Assembly (NCBI RefSeq): GCF_010727325.1
Contig: NZ_AP022565.1
Span: 682,001-746,000 of the forward strand
Direction of reading: 5' to 3'
Source of the DNA: Mycolicibacterium alvei
GTDB lineage: Bacteria > Actinomycetota > Actinomycetes > Mycobacteriales > Mycobacteriaceae
Length of the DNA stretch: 64,000 nucleotides
The notes beneath the pieces were generated by a model that had not been told where the DNA came from, ran no database searches, and saw only the letters and a program-made list of their open reading frames with translations. The position numbers were made by a program, and so were the translations under genes. Below, piece by piece: positions 10,089 through 19,197 of the stretch. Each line of letters starts with the position of its first letter. The stretch's first letter is position 1.

Positions 10089-11366
10089 TCAGTGCGGCTG
10101 GATGATCAGCCACCCGTGCGGAGGGACCTCGGTCTGGCTGAGATCGTCTTGCGGTGGTGCACCCGAACCCGCGATCACCCGGCCCGAGCTCACCCCGAGG
10201 TCGGGCAATGACAGTGAGAGCGGCGCGTCCCCGATGTTGAGCGCGACGATCAGCGACTCGGGACCGGCGGCGGTCCGGTAGACGTACTGTGTGTTGGTCA
10301 GCAGCAACGGTGACGTGGTCGCGGTGTGCAGCCACGGATGCCGCCGCCGCAGTCCGATCAGGTACCGATGCAGCCGCAACACATCGGAATCATCTGGCGC
10401 AGTGGTGAATTCCGGTCGCACGGCGTCGTCGCCGCCGCGGCGCTCCTCCTTGACGCCGCGATAGGCCGACTCATCGCCGGCGTAGATGCTGGGCGTCCCA
10501 CCGACCGTCAGCAGCAACACCAGCGCATGCTCGAGGTGCGCCGCATTCTGCAACTGGCTGGCGATCCGGGTCACGTCATGATTGCCCACGAATGTCAGCG
10601 GCACGAACGTGCCGAGAAAGTCGTTGTGCCGCTTCAGCGCCCAGTCCAGCTCGTGGAAGTTGCCGTCGTTCAGGCTGCTCCAGATCGCCTTCCACAGTTC
10701 GTACTGGGTCACCGAGTCGAAGGTGGCGGCCCCGACGGTCGCGGTGTAGTCGCCGTGGATCACCTCGCCGACGAACCAGGCGTCGGGGAATTCCCGGCGA
10801 ACCGACGGCAACACCTGCGCCCAGAACCGGTCGGGTACCGCGTACGCGGCGTCGAGGCGCCAACCGTCGGCGCCGCGGCGCAACCAGTGCGCCATGACGT
10901 CGGCCGTGTAGGACACCACCTCCGGGTTGGCGTGGTTGAGCGTGATCAGTTCGCCGTGCCCTTCAAAGGTGGCGAAACCGTTGCCCCGCTTCTGAAACCA
11001 TGCGGCATCGCCGTCGCGGTACCGGGCGAAGTCGGTGCCCACGTGGTTGAACACCCCGTCGAGCAGGATGCGCAGTCCGCGTGATCGGGCCTCGACGACC
11101 AGATGATCGAAGTCGTCGTCATCACCCAGACGCGGGTCGATGCTGAAGTGGTCGGTGGTGTCATATCCGTGGGTGCGTGACGCGAAGATCGGACCGAGTG
11201 CAATGCCGGAGGCGCCGAGTTGCACGGCGTGATCCAGCCAGTCGGTGATCCGCCGCAACCGGTGTTCATCGGCCGACGGCGGGTGGTCGGCGGGGAACGC
11301 ACCGACGAAGCCCAGCGGATAGACCTGCCACCAGATGGCATGTGGGATCCACGCCGGTTCAGTCAC
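10089..11366 (-). CDS. GH13 alpha-amylase-family glycosidase
   Basis: A 425-residue cytoplasmic-type glycoside hydrolase with the four GH13 signature regions in order: DGVFNHVG, GWRLDAAYA (Asp nucleophile), FVGEVIHGD (Glu acid/base) and FVGNHDVTR. The short length and the WWQVYPLGF start resemble small maltodextrin- or trehalose-processing enzymes, but the exact substrate is unclear. The start overlaps the end of the deaminase gene by 8 bases, so the two are probably co-transcribed. No signal peptide. Confidence 0.88.
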   Translation of the reverse strand: MTEPAWIPHAIWWQVYPLGFVGAFPADHPPSADEHRLRRITDWLDHAVQLGASGIALGPIFASRTHGYDTTDHFSIDPRLGDDDDFDHLVVEARSRGLRILLDGVFNHVGTDFARYRDGDAAWFQKRGNGFATFEGHGELITLNHANPEVVSYTADVMAHWLRRGADGWRLDAAYAVPDRFWAQVLPSVRREFPDAWFVGEVIHGDYTATVGAATFDSVTQYELWKAIWSSLNDGNFHELDWALKRHNDFLGTFVPLTFVGNHDVTRIASQLQNAAHLEHALVLLLTVGGTPSIYAGDESAYRGVKEERRGGDDAVRPEFTTAPDDSDVLRLHRYLIGLRRRHPWLHTATTSPLLLTNTQYVYRTAAGPESLIVALNIGDAPLSLSLPDLGVSSGRVIAGSGAPPQDDLSQTEVPPHGWLIIQPH

Positions 11367-11838
11367 GAAACTTCGCCGCGTACAGGGCCTTCATGGTCTC
11401 GGCCAGTTCCGGGGCCGGTCCGTCCACGTCGACACCGGGAGCCACGGTGGTGATGGGCAGCGGCGCCACCGGACCGGCCGGCACCCCCCATTCGGACAGC
11501 CAGCCGCTCAGCTGCGCCGAGGAGGTGGCGTAGACGATCCGGTTCAGGCCCACCCAGGCGTGCGCGGCGGAGCACATCGGGCAGTGCTCACCGGAGGTGT
11601 ACACGGTGGCGCGGGCCCGGTCCTCGGGGCTCAGATGCGCGACGGCCCAGCGGGCGACGGCGAATTCGGGATGTTGGGTGGCGTCCCCGTCCTTGACCCT
11701 GTTGCGGTCTGTGAACACCGTCGTGCCGGTGTGATCGACCAGTATCGAGCCGAAGGGCTCGTCGCCGTCGTCGAGTGCTTCGCGGGCCAGATCGACACAT
11801 TTGCGCAGCTGACCGAGGTCGTTGTCGCTGATGGCCAC
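11359..11838 (-). CDS. Cytidine/guanine deaminase-like zinc enzyme
   Basis: A 159-residue nucleoside or base deaminase. The zinc site is visible as HPEFA (His ligand plus the proton-shuttling Glu) and GEHCPMCSAA (two Cys ligands of the PCxxC motif). Length and motif order suit the tRNA/guanine/cytosine deaminase superfamily; the substrate is not determined by sequence. It overlaps the GH13 gene by 8 bases. The 3' neighbour is sugar-related, which does not obviously explain the pairing. Confidence 0.85.
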   Translation of the reverse strand: MAISDNDLGQLRKCVDLAREALDDGDEPFGSILVDHTGTTVFTDRNRVKDGDATQHPEFAVARWAVAHLSPEDRARATVYTSGEHCPMCSAAHAWVGLNRIVYATSSAQLSGWLSEWGVPAGPVAPLPITTVAPGVDVDGPAPELAETMKALYAAKFRD

Positions 11839-11874
11839 GGAGGGCAGTTTACGCCCGAACCGCCATCGGACTCC

Positions 11875-13608
11875 TCAGTCGCCGTCGCAACACGGCGTCG
11901 CCACGTCGAGGCGGCACGCGCAGGACGCGCGGACCGCGACGTCCGTGCGCGCCAGTGCCAACTCCAGTTGCTGTCCGATGATGAGCGCCTCGGCGTCGCG
12001 GCCCAAGCGAGAAAGACACTCGTGGTAACCGTGCAGACTCCACACGTTGTTCGGATGATGGCTGGACCGGCTCAGCGTGGGGTCCAGGCCGAGGTCGGCG
12101 GCGTAGATGCGGGCGGCCTCCTCGACGTGATTCTGTTCGAGCAGCAGTGCACCGAACGCATGCCGGGTCGGCTGCATCCAGCCCCACGGTTCGTCGTAGG
12201 GCAGGGCATCGTCGAGTTCGACGGCCCGGCGCAAATAGCCGAATGCAGTGTCGTAATCGCCTTCGCGGTAAGCGATTTCGCCATTGAGCATCTGCTCGGC
12301 GATGGCCAGGATGTCCAGGCTGGTGTTGTTGAACAGGTAGCGCGTATCGGGGATGCGCTGGTACGCCGCGAGGAACTTCTCCCGCTCGGCGCGGGCCTGC
12401 TCGACCTGCCCGGTGGCTGCGAAGGCGACGCCGCGGCCGTAATGGATCGTCGCGGTGGTGGTGCAGTACAGGTCGGGATTGGTGGGCAGTGGTTCGGCGA
12501 TCAGGTCGTCCCAGCGGCCGAACCGCACCAGCACGTGCACCCGCAGGGGTACGAAGGCTTCGAGCCAGTCGGCCATCGGCGGTGACGAGACCAAGAGCAC
12601 GTCGGGGGTGAGTTGGGCGGCAAGCTCCTCGGCCGCGTCCAGGGCAATCTGCGAACTGCCTTCGAACATGGCCGAATACACCACGAAATGCAGGTCGTGC
12701 GCGCGGTACAGCGAGTAGAAGTTGACGGCGCCCTCGCGTTCGACGAATTTCCGGTCAGCGTCGACCGCAGCGAGGTTGGCCCTCACGGAGTTGCGATAGT
12801 CGCCGCACAGAACGTCGATGTGGCTGGCCATGTGTTGCAGGTGCCCGGCGTCGGGAACCAGTCCGCGCAACAGGTCGGCGGCGGGCAGCGCTGCCTGCGG
12901 TGTCGTCGACATCTCCATCGCGTGGATGTACAGGTGCAGCACCCCCGGGTGTTGCCGTCCGGTACCGGTGGCCAGCGCCCTGTCAAGGATCCGTTTCGCC
13001 TCCAGCACGCGAGATCCCGGTGCGGGCTCACCGGTGCGGCCGTCCCACAGCGCCCAGGCGGTCACGTTGAGCAGGGCGTCGGCGGCCAGCGTCTGCACGT
13101 CGATGTCGTCGGGATGGGCGGCGGCAAGCGCCGTCATCGCGTCGGCGTAATGGGTATGTCCGGCCGTCAGGGGCTCCGCGTCATCGGCGTCGGCGGTGGG
13201 AAATCGCTTGTGCAGAGCGGTGATCAGGTCGCGCTCCAGCGCTGACGCGCGGCCCGTGGCAGCGCGCTCGAGTTCGGCCCGAGCGCGGGCCAGCGAGGTG
13301 CTCAGGTCGGTGGGATCGAACGCGTCCCAGGCCTTGTTGTAGTTGGGGCCGACCGCGTAGGCGATACCCCAGCGGGCGAGCGCGAAATCCGGGTCGAGAT
13401 GTAACGCACGCTCGAAGCACCGAATGGCCTCCTCGTGGTTGAAGGCGTAGCACCAGACCATGCCGCGGTCGAACCAGACCTGCGCCGACGGTGAGGGAGT
13501 GTCCGTCGGGCGGTGGTAGATCCCGAGCCGGTAGTACGGTTCGGTCTCGGCGAGATCCGTCACGGTGCCGACGCTACCTGGATGGGTCGACACCGCAGCG
13601 CCGAACAT
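11875..13608 (-). CDS. Tetratricopeptide-repeat protein of unknown function
   Basis: A 577-residue soluble protein made of TPR-like helical pairs, clearest at EEAIRCFERALHLDPDFALARWG (about residues 60-82) and DTAFGYLRRAVELDDALP near residue 470. It ends in a cysteine-bearing tail (CACRLDVATPCC). No signal peptide or enzyme motif is seen. The start at ATG 13608 sits inside a palindrome that also matches most of the KstR motif; a GTG 16 codons later (VTDLAETEPYYRLG) is an alternative start. It is divergent from a PaaI-type thioesterase with only 14 bases between the two starts. Confidence 0.78.
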   Translation of the reverse strand: MFGAAVSTHPGSVGTVTDLAETEPYYRLGIYHRPTDTPSPSAQVWFDRGMVWCYAFNHEEAIRCFERALHLDPDFALARWGIAYAVGPNYNKAWDAFDPTDLSTSLARARAELERAATGRASALERDLITALHKRFPTADADDAEPLTAGHTHYADAMTALAAAHPDDIDVQTLAADALLNVTAWALWDGRTGEPAPGSRVLEAKRILDRALATGTGRQHPGVLHLYIHAMEMSTTPQAALPAADLLRGLVPDAGHLQHMASHIDVLCGDYRNSVRANLAAVDADRKFVEREGAVNFYSLYRAHDLHFVVYSAMFEGSSQIALDAAEELAAQLTPDVLLVSSPPMADWLEAFVPLRVHVLVRFGRWDDLIAEPLPTNPDLYCTTTATIHYGRGVAFAATGQVEQARAEREKFLAAYQRIPDTRYLFNNTSLDILAIAEQMLNGEIAYREGDYDTAFGYLRRAVELDDALPYDEPWGWMQPTRHAFGALLLEQNHVEEAARIYAADLGLDPTLSRSSHHPNNVWSLHGYHECLSRLGRDAEALIIGQQLELALARTDVAVRASCACRLDVATPCCDGD

Positions 13609-13614
13609 GTTCTA
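13601..13614. promoter_or_regulatory. KstR-like operator, one mismatch
   Basis: CCGAACATGTTCTA matches TnnAACnnGTTnnA except for the first base. It lies in the 14-base gap and start region between the divergent TPR and thioesterase genes, 9 bases before the thioesterase ATG. A one-mismatch hit is weak alone. Confidence 0.4.
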
Positions 13615-13622
13615 GTTCACCC

Positions 13623-14252
13623 ATGCCGGGTTATACCCATGTCGAGGGTCTCAGTTCCGCGGACGTGCAGCACCTGCGGTCGGTGTGGGCACCGCTGGCC
13701 GATTCCGTGCGGGCACTGATCGATGCCTCCATCCGTTCGGAGGTCGACGCCGAGGAGGTCGCGGCCGTGCAGGCCCAGATCGACGCCGCGACCGCGCGGT
13801 TGCAGGCCAAACAGATCGACGGGCCATTCGGTGTGCGGTTCACCTCGGACGGGGACCGGATGCCGTGGGGCAACCCGGCGATCGGCATCCGCAATCCGAT
13901 CGCGCCGCCGCTGGTGATGGTGAAGGACCCCGACGGCAGCGTCCACACCGATTTCCGTCTCGGCGCCCCGTACGAGGGGCCGCCCGGCCACGTACACGGC
14001 GGCATGGTGGCGATGGTGCTCGACCATGTGCTGGGGGAGGTGGCCGCCAGCGATTCCGACCGTCCGCGGTTCACCGGGACCCTGACCATCCGTTACCTGC
14101 GGGCCACCCCGCTGGGCGATCTGCACGCCGAGGGGCGGATCACCCGCACGGACGGAATCAAAGCCTTTGCCTCCGGCCATGTTTCCGATGCCCAGGGAAT
14201 CACGGCCGAGGCCGAAGGGGTGTTCATCCTGCCGAAATGGGCGCGCGGCTAG
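13623..14252 (+). CDS. PaaI-family hotdog acyl-CoA thioesterase
   Basis: A 209-residue protein whose C-terminal half is a hotdog fold with the PaaI/4HBT signature GPPGHVHGGMVAMVLDHVLG. The N-terminal 80 residues are helical (DAEEVAAVQAQIDAATARLQ). Such enzymes release free acids from CoA thioesters. ATG 13623 gives MPGYTHVEGLSSADV. The upstream KstR-like site and several lipid-type genes nearby fit a role in fatty acid or sterol breakdown, but this is inference. It ends 4 bases into the convergent FUSC gene. Confidence 0.82.
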   Translation: MPGYTHVEGLSSADVQHLRSVWAPLADSVRALIDASIRSEVDAEEVAAVQAQIDAATARLQAKQIDGPFGVRFTSDGDRMPWGNPAIGIRNPIAPPLVMVKDPDGSVHTDFRLGAPYEGPPGHVHGGMVAMVLDHVLGEVAASDSDRPRFTGTLTIRYLRATPLGDLHAEGRITRTDGIKAFASGHVSDAQGITAEAEGVFILPKWARG

Positions 14253-16330
14253 CGCGAATCACCTGCGGGTTCCACGCGATCGATCGCGATGTCCTGCAAG
14301 CTGCGGGTGATCGTGGTCAGTTCGCCGATCAGAATGCGCGCGGCGCCGTTGTCGGCGGACAACGTCGACGCGACGTTGTGCACCCGCCGCAACGCGGCCG
14401 ACACCTCGGCGGTGTCCAGGCTCCAGGGCACCGCGGGGCTCGGTGGCGCTCCGCGCAGGGCCTCCACGTAATCGTCCACCGCCGCGATGAACTCGCCGTG
14501 CAGGGCAGACGAGGGATGCGTCGGCAGGCTGTTCTCCAGCGTGGTGCACGCGCTGGTCACCGAATTCAGTGCGGAGCGGTAGGACCGTAGCCAGCGCCGC
14601 AGGATCGGCGGTTCCAGGCTGGTGGCGCCCCACGCGGCCTCGAATGCCGCACGGGCCCGGAAGGCCCGTTGCCAGGCCGCCGACAGGATCTCGGCGGGAT
14701 GGTCGATTTCGTGGACGAATGCCTTGATCACGAGTGCGGCGTAGTCGATCTCGGTCATCAGCAGTTCACCGGCGCGTTGGCGCAGCCGGATGAGGGCGTG
14801 GTCGGGCAGCGCTACATGGGCCATCACGGCCAGGGCGCCGCCGATCAGCATGGCGAACAGTCGATCGGTGTCACCCGACCACGGTGCGGACGCGCTCACC
14901 CCGGCCGCGAACATCAGGATCGCACCCACCGCCGCGCCGACCGGGAGATAGCCGTACTGCGCGACGCCGTAGGCCAGTCCGACGAACAGGAGCGCGCATA
15001 TCGCCGAACCGATCGGGCCGGGTTCCCACACAAACGTGAGAGCCGAGGCGACGATGATGCCGACGCCGAGGCCGGCGATCCGCCCGGCGCACCGCGTATA
15101 GGTGTGCGCCGTTTCGGGCCGCAACACCACGACGGCGGCCAAGGGGATCCAGTAGCCGTGCTCCAGCCCGCTGTAGCGGGCCGCGGCCGCCGCCAGCGCG
15201 GCGGTAACCGACAGTCGGATGGCATGGCGCAGGATCGGCGAGGTCCAGGTCAGGTGGGACCGGACCACGGCGGGTGCCGAGGCCAGCGAGCCGATCAGGT
15301 CGGGCCGGTGCAGGCGCCCGAACCTCAGCACCGCGGCCTCGCGCAGCTGTTCGCAGAAGCGTTGCGCCAGTGCAGCTTCGGGGCCGGTCACGGCGGCAGC
15401 GGCGGTGTGAACCCGCACCAGCGCGTGCTCGGCATCGCGGCGGGCGGTGTGACCGTGGTCGGCGATCGCATCGAGCAACACCGCCGCGGCGGTCAGAAGT
15501 TGGGGAAGCCCGGTGTCAGCGGAATCCTTGTCGTCCGCCGAGCCGTCACGGTCAGCCGTGGAGCGCAACGAGGCCAGGGTGCCGGCCAGGCGCTCCGGGA
15601 GGCGATATCCGCCGTGGTACGCCCGCGGCCGTTGACTCACCTGACTGTCGGCGAACACCTCGCGCAGCCACGTGAGCGGGGCATCGTCGACGGCCGCGGT
15701 GCCGTCGGCGGCGACGTTGCGGGCGTCACCGGCCAACGACTGGTAGGCCCGGGTGAGTCCGTGGCGCTGGGCGCGCCAGCGGCGCGGCGGCCACACGGCG
15801 ATGAGGGCCGCCTGGACCACTCCGGCGACGATGACCAGGGTGGGTGCCAGCAGCGACTGGGCCAGCGTCGGTGCGACCGGTGGTGCCAGCACCAGCAATG
15901 CGCTGGCCGCGGAGGCCACCAGGCCGGAGTTGGCGCCCAGCGACCACTGCATGCCCGCGGCGAAGCACCACAGGGCAACCACCGCGATGAAGACGGGACT
16001 GTGCCCTCCGGCGAGGGTGCCCAGCAGGACCGCGATGGCCAGTTCCACGGAACCGGTGACCACCAGCGGCACCCGGCCGCCGGGACTGCGCTGCAGCGCG
16101 ATCGCACCGGCGATCACGCCGCCGCCCAGCGTCCACATCGCTGTCGCGCCGGAACCCCACGCCACAGCGACCGCAGTCACCGCCAGAACGCCGATCAGGC
16201 TCCGGATCACCGCACCGGCGTCAGGGGTGTTGAGCCGGAGGGCATCGGCTGCCTGTCCACCTGTGTGCACCTCACCATTCTGGCTCGTAATCGGCCGTCG
16301 GTGGGGCAACCGCCCACGCGTGGCGCGCAT
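14249..16330 (-). CDS. FUSC-family membrane protein (aromatic acid exporter-like)
   Basis: About 693 residues with two blocks of transmembrane helices (about residues 40-190 and 370-520), each followed by a long soluble region, the layout of the fusaric acid resistance/YccS superfamily. Segments such as GYWIPLAAVVVLRPETAHTY are typical of FUSC domains. The real start is unclear: ATG 16330 is the first, but GTG 16270 (VHTGGQAADALRLN) is equally plausible. Its 5' 420 bp lie inside the left copy of a 1.1-kb direct repeat, and a broken second copy of the same segment lies beyond the IS1634-family element. Confidence 0.82.
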   Translation of the reverse strand: MRATRGRLPHRRPITSQNGEVHTGGQAADALRLNTPDAGAVIRSLIGVLAVTAVAVAWGSGATAMWTLGGGVIAGAIALQRSPGGRVPLVVTGSVELAIAVLLGTLAGGHSPVFIAVVALWCFAAGMQWSLGANSGLVASAASALLVLAPPVAPTLAQSLLAPTLVIVAGVVQAALIAVWPPRRWRAQRHGLTRAYQSLAGDARNVAADGTAAVDDAPLTWLREVFADSQVSQRPRAYHGGYRLPERLAGTLASLRSTADRDGSADDKDSADTGLPQLLTAAAVLLDAIADHGHTARRDAEHALVRVHTAAAAVTGPEAALAQRFCEQLREAAVLRFGRLHRPDLIGSLASAPAVVRSHLTWTSPILRHAIRLSVTAALAAAAARYSGLEHGYWIPLAAVVVLRPETAHTYTRCAGRIAGLGVGIIVASALTFVWEPGPIGSAICALLFVGLAYGVAQYGYLPVGAAVGAILMFAAGVSASAPWSGDTDRLFAMLIGGALAVMAHVALPDHALIRLRQRAGELLMTEIDYAALVIKAFVHEIDHPAEILSAAWQRAFRARAAFEAAWGATSLEPPILRRWLRSYRSALNSVTSACTTLENSLPTHPSSALHGEFIAAVDDYVEALRGAPPSPAVPWSLDTAEVSAALRRVHNVASTLSADNGAARILIGELTTITRSLQDIAIDRVEPAGDSR

Positions 16331-17034
16331 TCCGCACCCGCGCGGTCATAGTGGAACGTGTTCTCGTTAGGCTGCAGCGGCTACGGCGCGCACGCGAGGA
16401 GTGAGAGATGACCCTGCTGATCGAGGACAACAATCGGGTACGCACGCTGACCCTCAACCGCCCCGATGCGCTCAACGCGTTCAACGAGGCGCTCTACGAC
16501 GAGACGACGGTCGCCCTGCGTGCCGCAGCCGAGGATCCCGACGTGGCGGTGGTGCTGCTGACCGGGGCCGGCCGGGGGTTCAGCGCGGGGAACGACCTCG
16601 TCGAGATGCAGGCCCGCATCACCAACCCGGAGGAATCCACCCCGGGCGAGCACGGGTTCTACGGGATGCTCGACGTGCTTGCGGATTTCCCGAAGCCGTT
16701 GATCTGTGCGATCAATGGGGTCGGCGTCGGTATCGGCGTCACCATCCTCGGGTTCGCCGACCTGGCGTTCATGTCCTCATCGGCCCGGTTGAAGTGTCCC
16801 TTCACCAGCCTGGGCGTGGCGCCCGAGGCGGCCTCGTCGTATCTGATGCCACGACTGCTCGGCAGGCAGAACGCCGCCTGGCTGCTGATGTCCTCGGAGT
16901 GGGTGAGTGCGGCCGAGGCCCGCGAGATGGGCCTGGTGTGGAAGGTCTGCGAGCCTGACGATCTGCTGAGCGAGGCCAGGGGATACGCCGAAATCCTGGC
17001 AGCCAAGCCGATTTCGAGCCTGATCGCGGTCAAA
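15910..17034. repeat. Long direct repeat flanking IS1634-family element, left copy (1125 bp)
   Basis: This 1125-bp segment spans the 5' part of the FUSC gene, the shared promoter region and most of the crotonase gene. It recurs at 18792-19908 with no differences seen other than small deletions totalling 8 bases. Its right end abuts the element's terminal repeat exactly. Confidence 0.93.
16352..16365. promoter_or_regulatory. KstR-like operator, one mismatch
   Basis: TGGAACGTGTTCTC matches TnnAACnnGTTnnA except for the last base. It sits between the FUSC and crotonase starts, 43 bases before the crotonase ATG, and is duplicated at 19232-19245. Confidence 0.4.
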
Positions 17035-17058
17035 CCTGAGTTAGGACATTTGGCTTAG
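16408..17058 (+). pseudogene. Enoyl-CoA hydratase/isomerase, 3'-truncated by IS insertion
   Basis: The first 209 codons encode a crotonase with both oxyanion-hole segments (GRGFSAGNDL and GVGVGIGV) and the conserved APEAASSYLMPRL. After LIAVK the frame enters the IS terminal repeat and ends with PELGHLA at 17058. The missing part is the C-terminal helical region (about 43 residues, present in the second copy) needed for oligomer contacts. A good ribosome binding site (GAGGAG) precedes ATG 16408. The copy is probably transcribed but unlikely to give a stable enzyme. Confidence 0.88.
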
Positions 17059-18791
17059 TAAGCCACTTTGATGCCGAGTGCGGTCAGGATTTTCCGTTGA
17101 GGCGTAGGAATTTCGGGTGGGAATGCTTGGCTGGCACCGTTGATGACGATGGTCGCTGAACGTAGTGGCCGTAGTTGTTTGATGACGTTGGCGATGGCCA
17201 GGCCACTGCGTTCCTGGATGCAGTGCGCGACGGCCAGGGCGGTGAACACTATGGTCAGGTGCGCTTCGATCGCCTCGCGGGTGCGATGGAACATAGGCCG
17301 GGCCTCGAGATCGGTCTTGGACATCCGAAATGACCGTTCGACGTGCCACAGGTCGTGGTACTTGGCGATGACTTCCGCGGCGGCCATGACCTCGACACTG
17401 AGGTTGGTGACGTAGCCCTTCAACCCGACCAGAGATTGCGCGCGAGCCAAACTGACTTCATCGAGGGCGCGTCCACCGGCAGTGGTTTTGACGAATCGGG
17501 TCGATTTCGCAGCCCGCTGACCGCTGATGACCTCCTTGGCGCGGGTCTCCTGGGCGTGCAGAGTCTTCTGATCACGGCGGGCGCGTTTGGCCGAGTAGGC
17601 CCAGATCGCCCGCCACGCCCCCGAATGATCCTCGGGGTTCCAGACCGGCTCGGCGCGCTTGTCGGTGTCATTGACGACGCTCTTGGCATGCCGGGGTGTC
17701 ACGGTGTCGATGATCTGACCGTCGGTGAAAACATCACCGTTCCAATAGAAATGCGAGGCGAGATCGATTGGAGCCTTCACCGCTCGGGAGCCGACGATGA
17801 ATCCCAATCCGGCGTCATCGAGGGCGGCGAGGTTGGTCGCTGAGAGCATGCCGGCATCCGCGGCGACCACGATCGGGGTGTCACCGAGGTCGTGGCGTTG
17901 CGCGAAGGCGGTGATGATCGGGATGAGCGTGGTGGTTTCGGCGGTGTTGCCCTCAAAGCAGCCGATCTCCAACGGAAATCCGGTGCGATCAACGAGTAGG
18001 CCGACCACGATCTGCGGATCCACGCGGCGTTCCTTCGAGTAGCCGACCTGGCGCAGGTCGTCTTCGTTCTCGGCCTCGAAATACAGCGTGGTGACGTCGT
18101 AGAGCAGCAGGCTCAAGGTGCCACGGTCGGCGGCATGGATGAAGCATTTGGTCGCGATCACGTCGCGGTAGTTGCCAGCGTTGACCTTGGCCAGGTGACG
18201 CTGAACAGTCTTATAGGACATCGGTTCTGCACCCAGGTCAGCCAGCACCCGCAGCGAATCCATCTTGCTGGTGGGTTCCACGATCCGGGCGATCACCAGA
18301 TCCCGGAACACTGTATCGGCGACGGCATCGAACCCTATCCAGTCATAGATGCCTCCGATGACGTCGTAGAGCAGCCGCGAACTGGTCGCCGCGGTGCGCC
18401 CCGGCGCCGCCGGCGCACCCTTGGGGACACCGGCCGGCAACGTCAACGTGCCGTGGCGCCAATCGGCCACATCAGCGACGCGCTGCGCGCGAGCAGGTAC
18501 CTCGAAATCCAGCACATCTTGATCACCGATAGCGATCCGCCGGGCTTGTTCGAGCAACACACCCAGTTCGGCGTCGGTATGAGCCGATCCGATGTGCTCG
18601 ACCAGCACGTCACGGCGGCCGTCCTTGCGCATCACCTGCACCGCCACCGCGCCCGAGGCAGTGCGCACTTTACGCACGAACACCCACCGGACCCTACCCG
18701 CTTAGTAAGCCAAAACCCGACCATCGCAAACTAAAACCACAGGTCAAAGCGATTCCGATTCCAAAATCCGCCGGGGGTGTCCTAACTCAGG
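17035..18791. mobile_element. IS1634-family (IS1549-like) insertion sequence, 1757 bp
   Basis: Bounded by a perfect 14-bp terminal inverted repeat, CCTGAGTTAGGACA at 17035-17048 and its complement at 18778-18791. One intact transposase gene fills it. The flanks are not a short target duplication but 1.1-kb direct repeats. IS1549 of M. smegmatis, in the same family, is known for forming long direct repeats on insertion, so this element behaves like it. Confidence 0.92.
17055..18683 (-). CDS. IS1634-family DDE transposase
   Basis: An intact 542-residue transposase. Recognisable segments are the N-terminal FVRKVRTASGAVAVQV, RIVEPTSKMDSLRVL, the first catalytic region LLLYDVTTLYFEAE with GYSKERRVDPQIVVGLLVD, and VVAADAGMLSATNLAALDDA holding the second Asp. 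These are characteristic of the IS1634/IS1549 group, distantly related to IS4. The C-terminal helical region holds YHDLWHVERSFRMSKTDLEARP with the likely catalytic Glu. It starts at 18683, probably as TTG or GTG, and stops 20 bases inside the left end. No frameshift, unlike the other two elements in the window. Confidence 0.92.
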   Translation of the reverse strand: MFVRKVRTASGAVAVQVMRKDGRRDVLVEHIGSAHTDAELGVLLEQARRIAIGDQDVLDFEVPARAQRVADVADWRHGTLTLPAGVPKGAPAAPGRTAATSSRLLYDVIGGIYDWIGFDAVADTVFRDLVIARIVEPTSKMDSLRVLADLGAEPMSYKTVQRHLAKVNAGNYRDVIATKCFIHAADRGTLSLLLYDVTTLYFEAENEDDLRQVGYSKERRVDPQIVVGLLVDRTGFPLEIGCFEGNTAETTTLIPIITAFAQRHDLGDTPIVVAADAGMLSATNLAALDDAGLGFIVGSRAVKAPIDLASHFYWNGDVFTDGQIIDTVTPRHAKSVVNDTDKRAEPVWNPEDHSGAWRAIWAYSAKRARRDQKTLHAQETRAKEVISGQRAAKSTRFVKTTAGGRALDEVSLARAQSLVGLKGYVTNLSVEVMAAAEVIAKYHDLWHVERSFRMSKTDLEARPMFHRTREAIEAHLTIVFTALAVAHCIQERSGLAIANVIKQLRPLRSATIVINGASQAFPPEIPTPQRKILTALGIKVAY

Positions 18792-19197
18792 CGGAGGCCA
18801 CCAGGCCGGAGTTGGCGCCCAGCGACCACTGCATGCCCGCGGCGAAGCACCACAGGGCAACCACCGCGATGAAGACGGGACTGTGCCCTCCGGCGAGGGT
18901 GCCCAGCAGGACCGCGATGGCCAGTTCCACGGAACCGGTGACCACCAGCGGCACCCGGCCGCCGGGACTGCGCTGCAGCGCGATCGCACCGGCGATCACG
19001 CCGCCGCCCAGCGTCCACATCGCTGTCGCGCCGGAACCCCACGCCACAGCGACCGCAGTCACCGCCAGAACGCCGATCAGGCTCCGGATCACCGCACCGG
19101 CGTCAGGGGTGTTGAGCCGGAGGGCATCGGCTGCCTGTCCACCTGTGCACCTCACCATTCTGGCTCGTAATCGGCCGTCGGTGGGGCAACCGCCCAC
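18792..19197 (-). pseudogene. FUSC gene fragment (5' end only)
   Basis: About the first 115 codons of the FUSC protein (TGGQAADALRLNTPDAGAVI through GANSGLVASA) remain, cut off by the right end of the IS. A 2-base deletion near 19144 also shifts the presumed N-terminus relative to the intact copy. It is a by-product of the long target duplication and should be silent. Confidence 0.85.

Noticed and set aside
14669..16351. 560-codon plus-strand frame opposite the FUSC gene
   Set aside because: Antisense shadow (Gly/Arg/Gln-rich) of a gene with convincing transmembrane segments.
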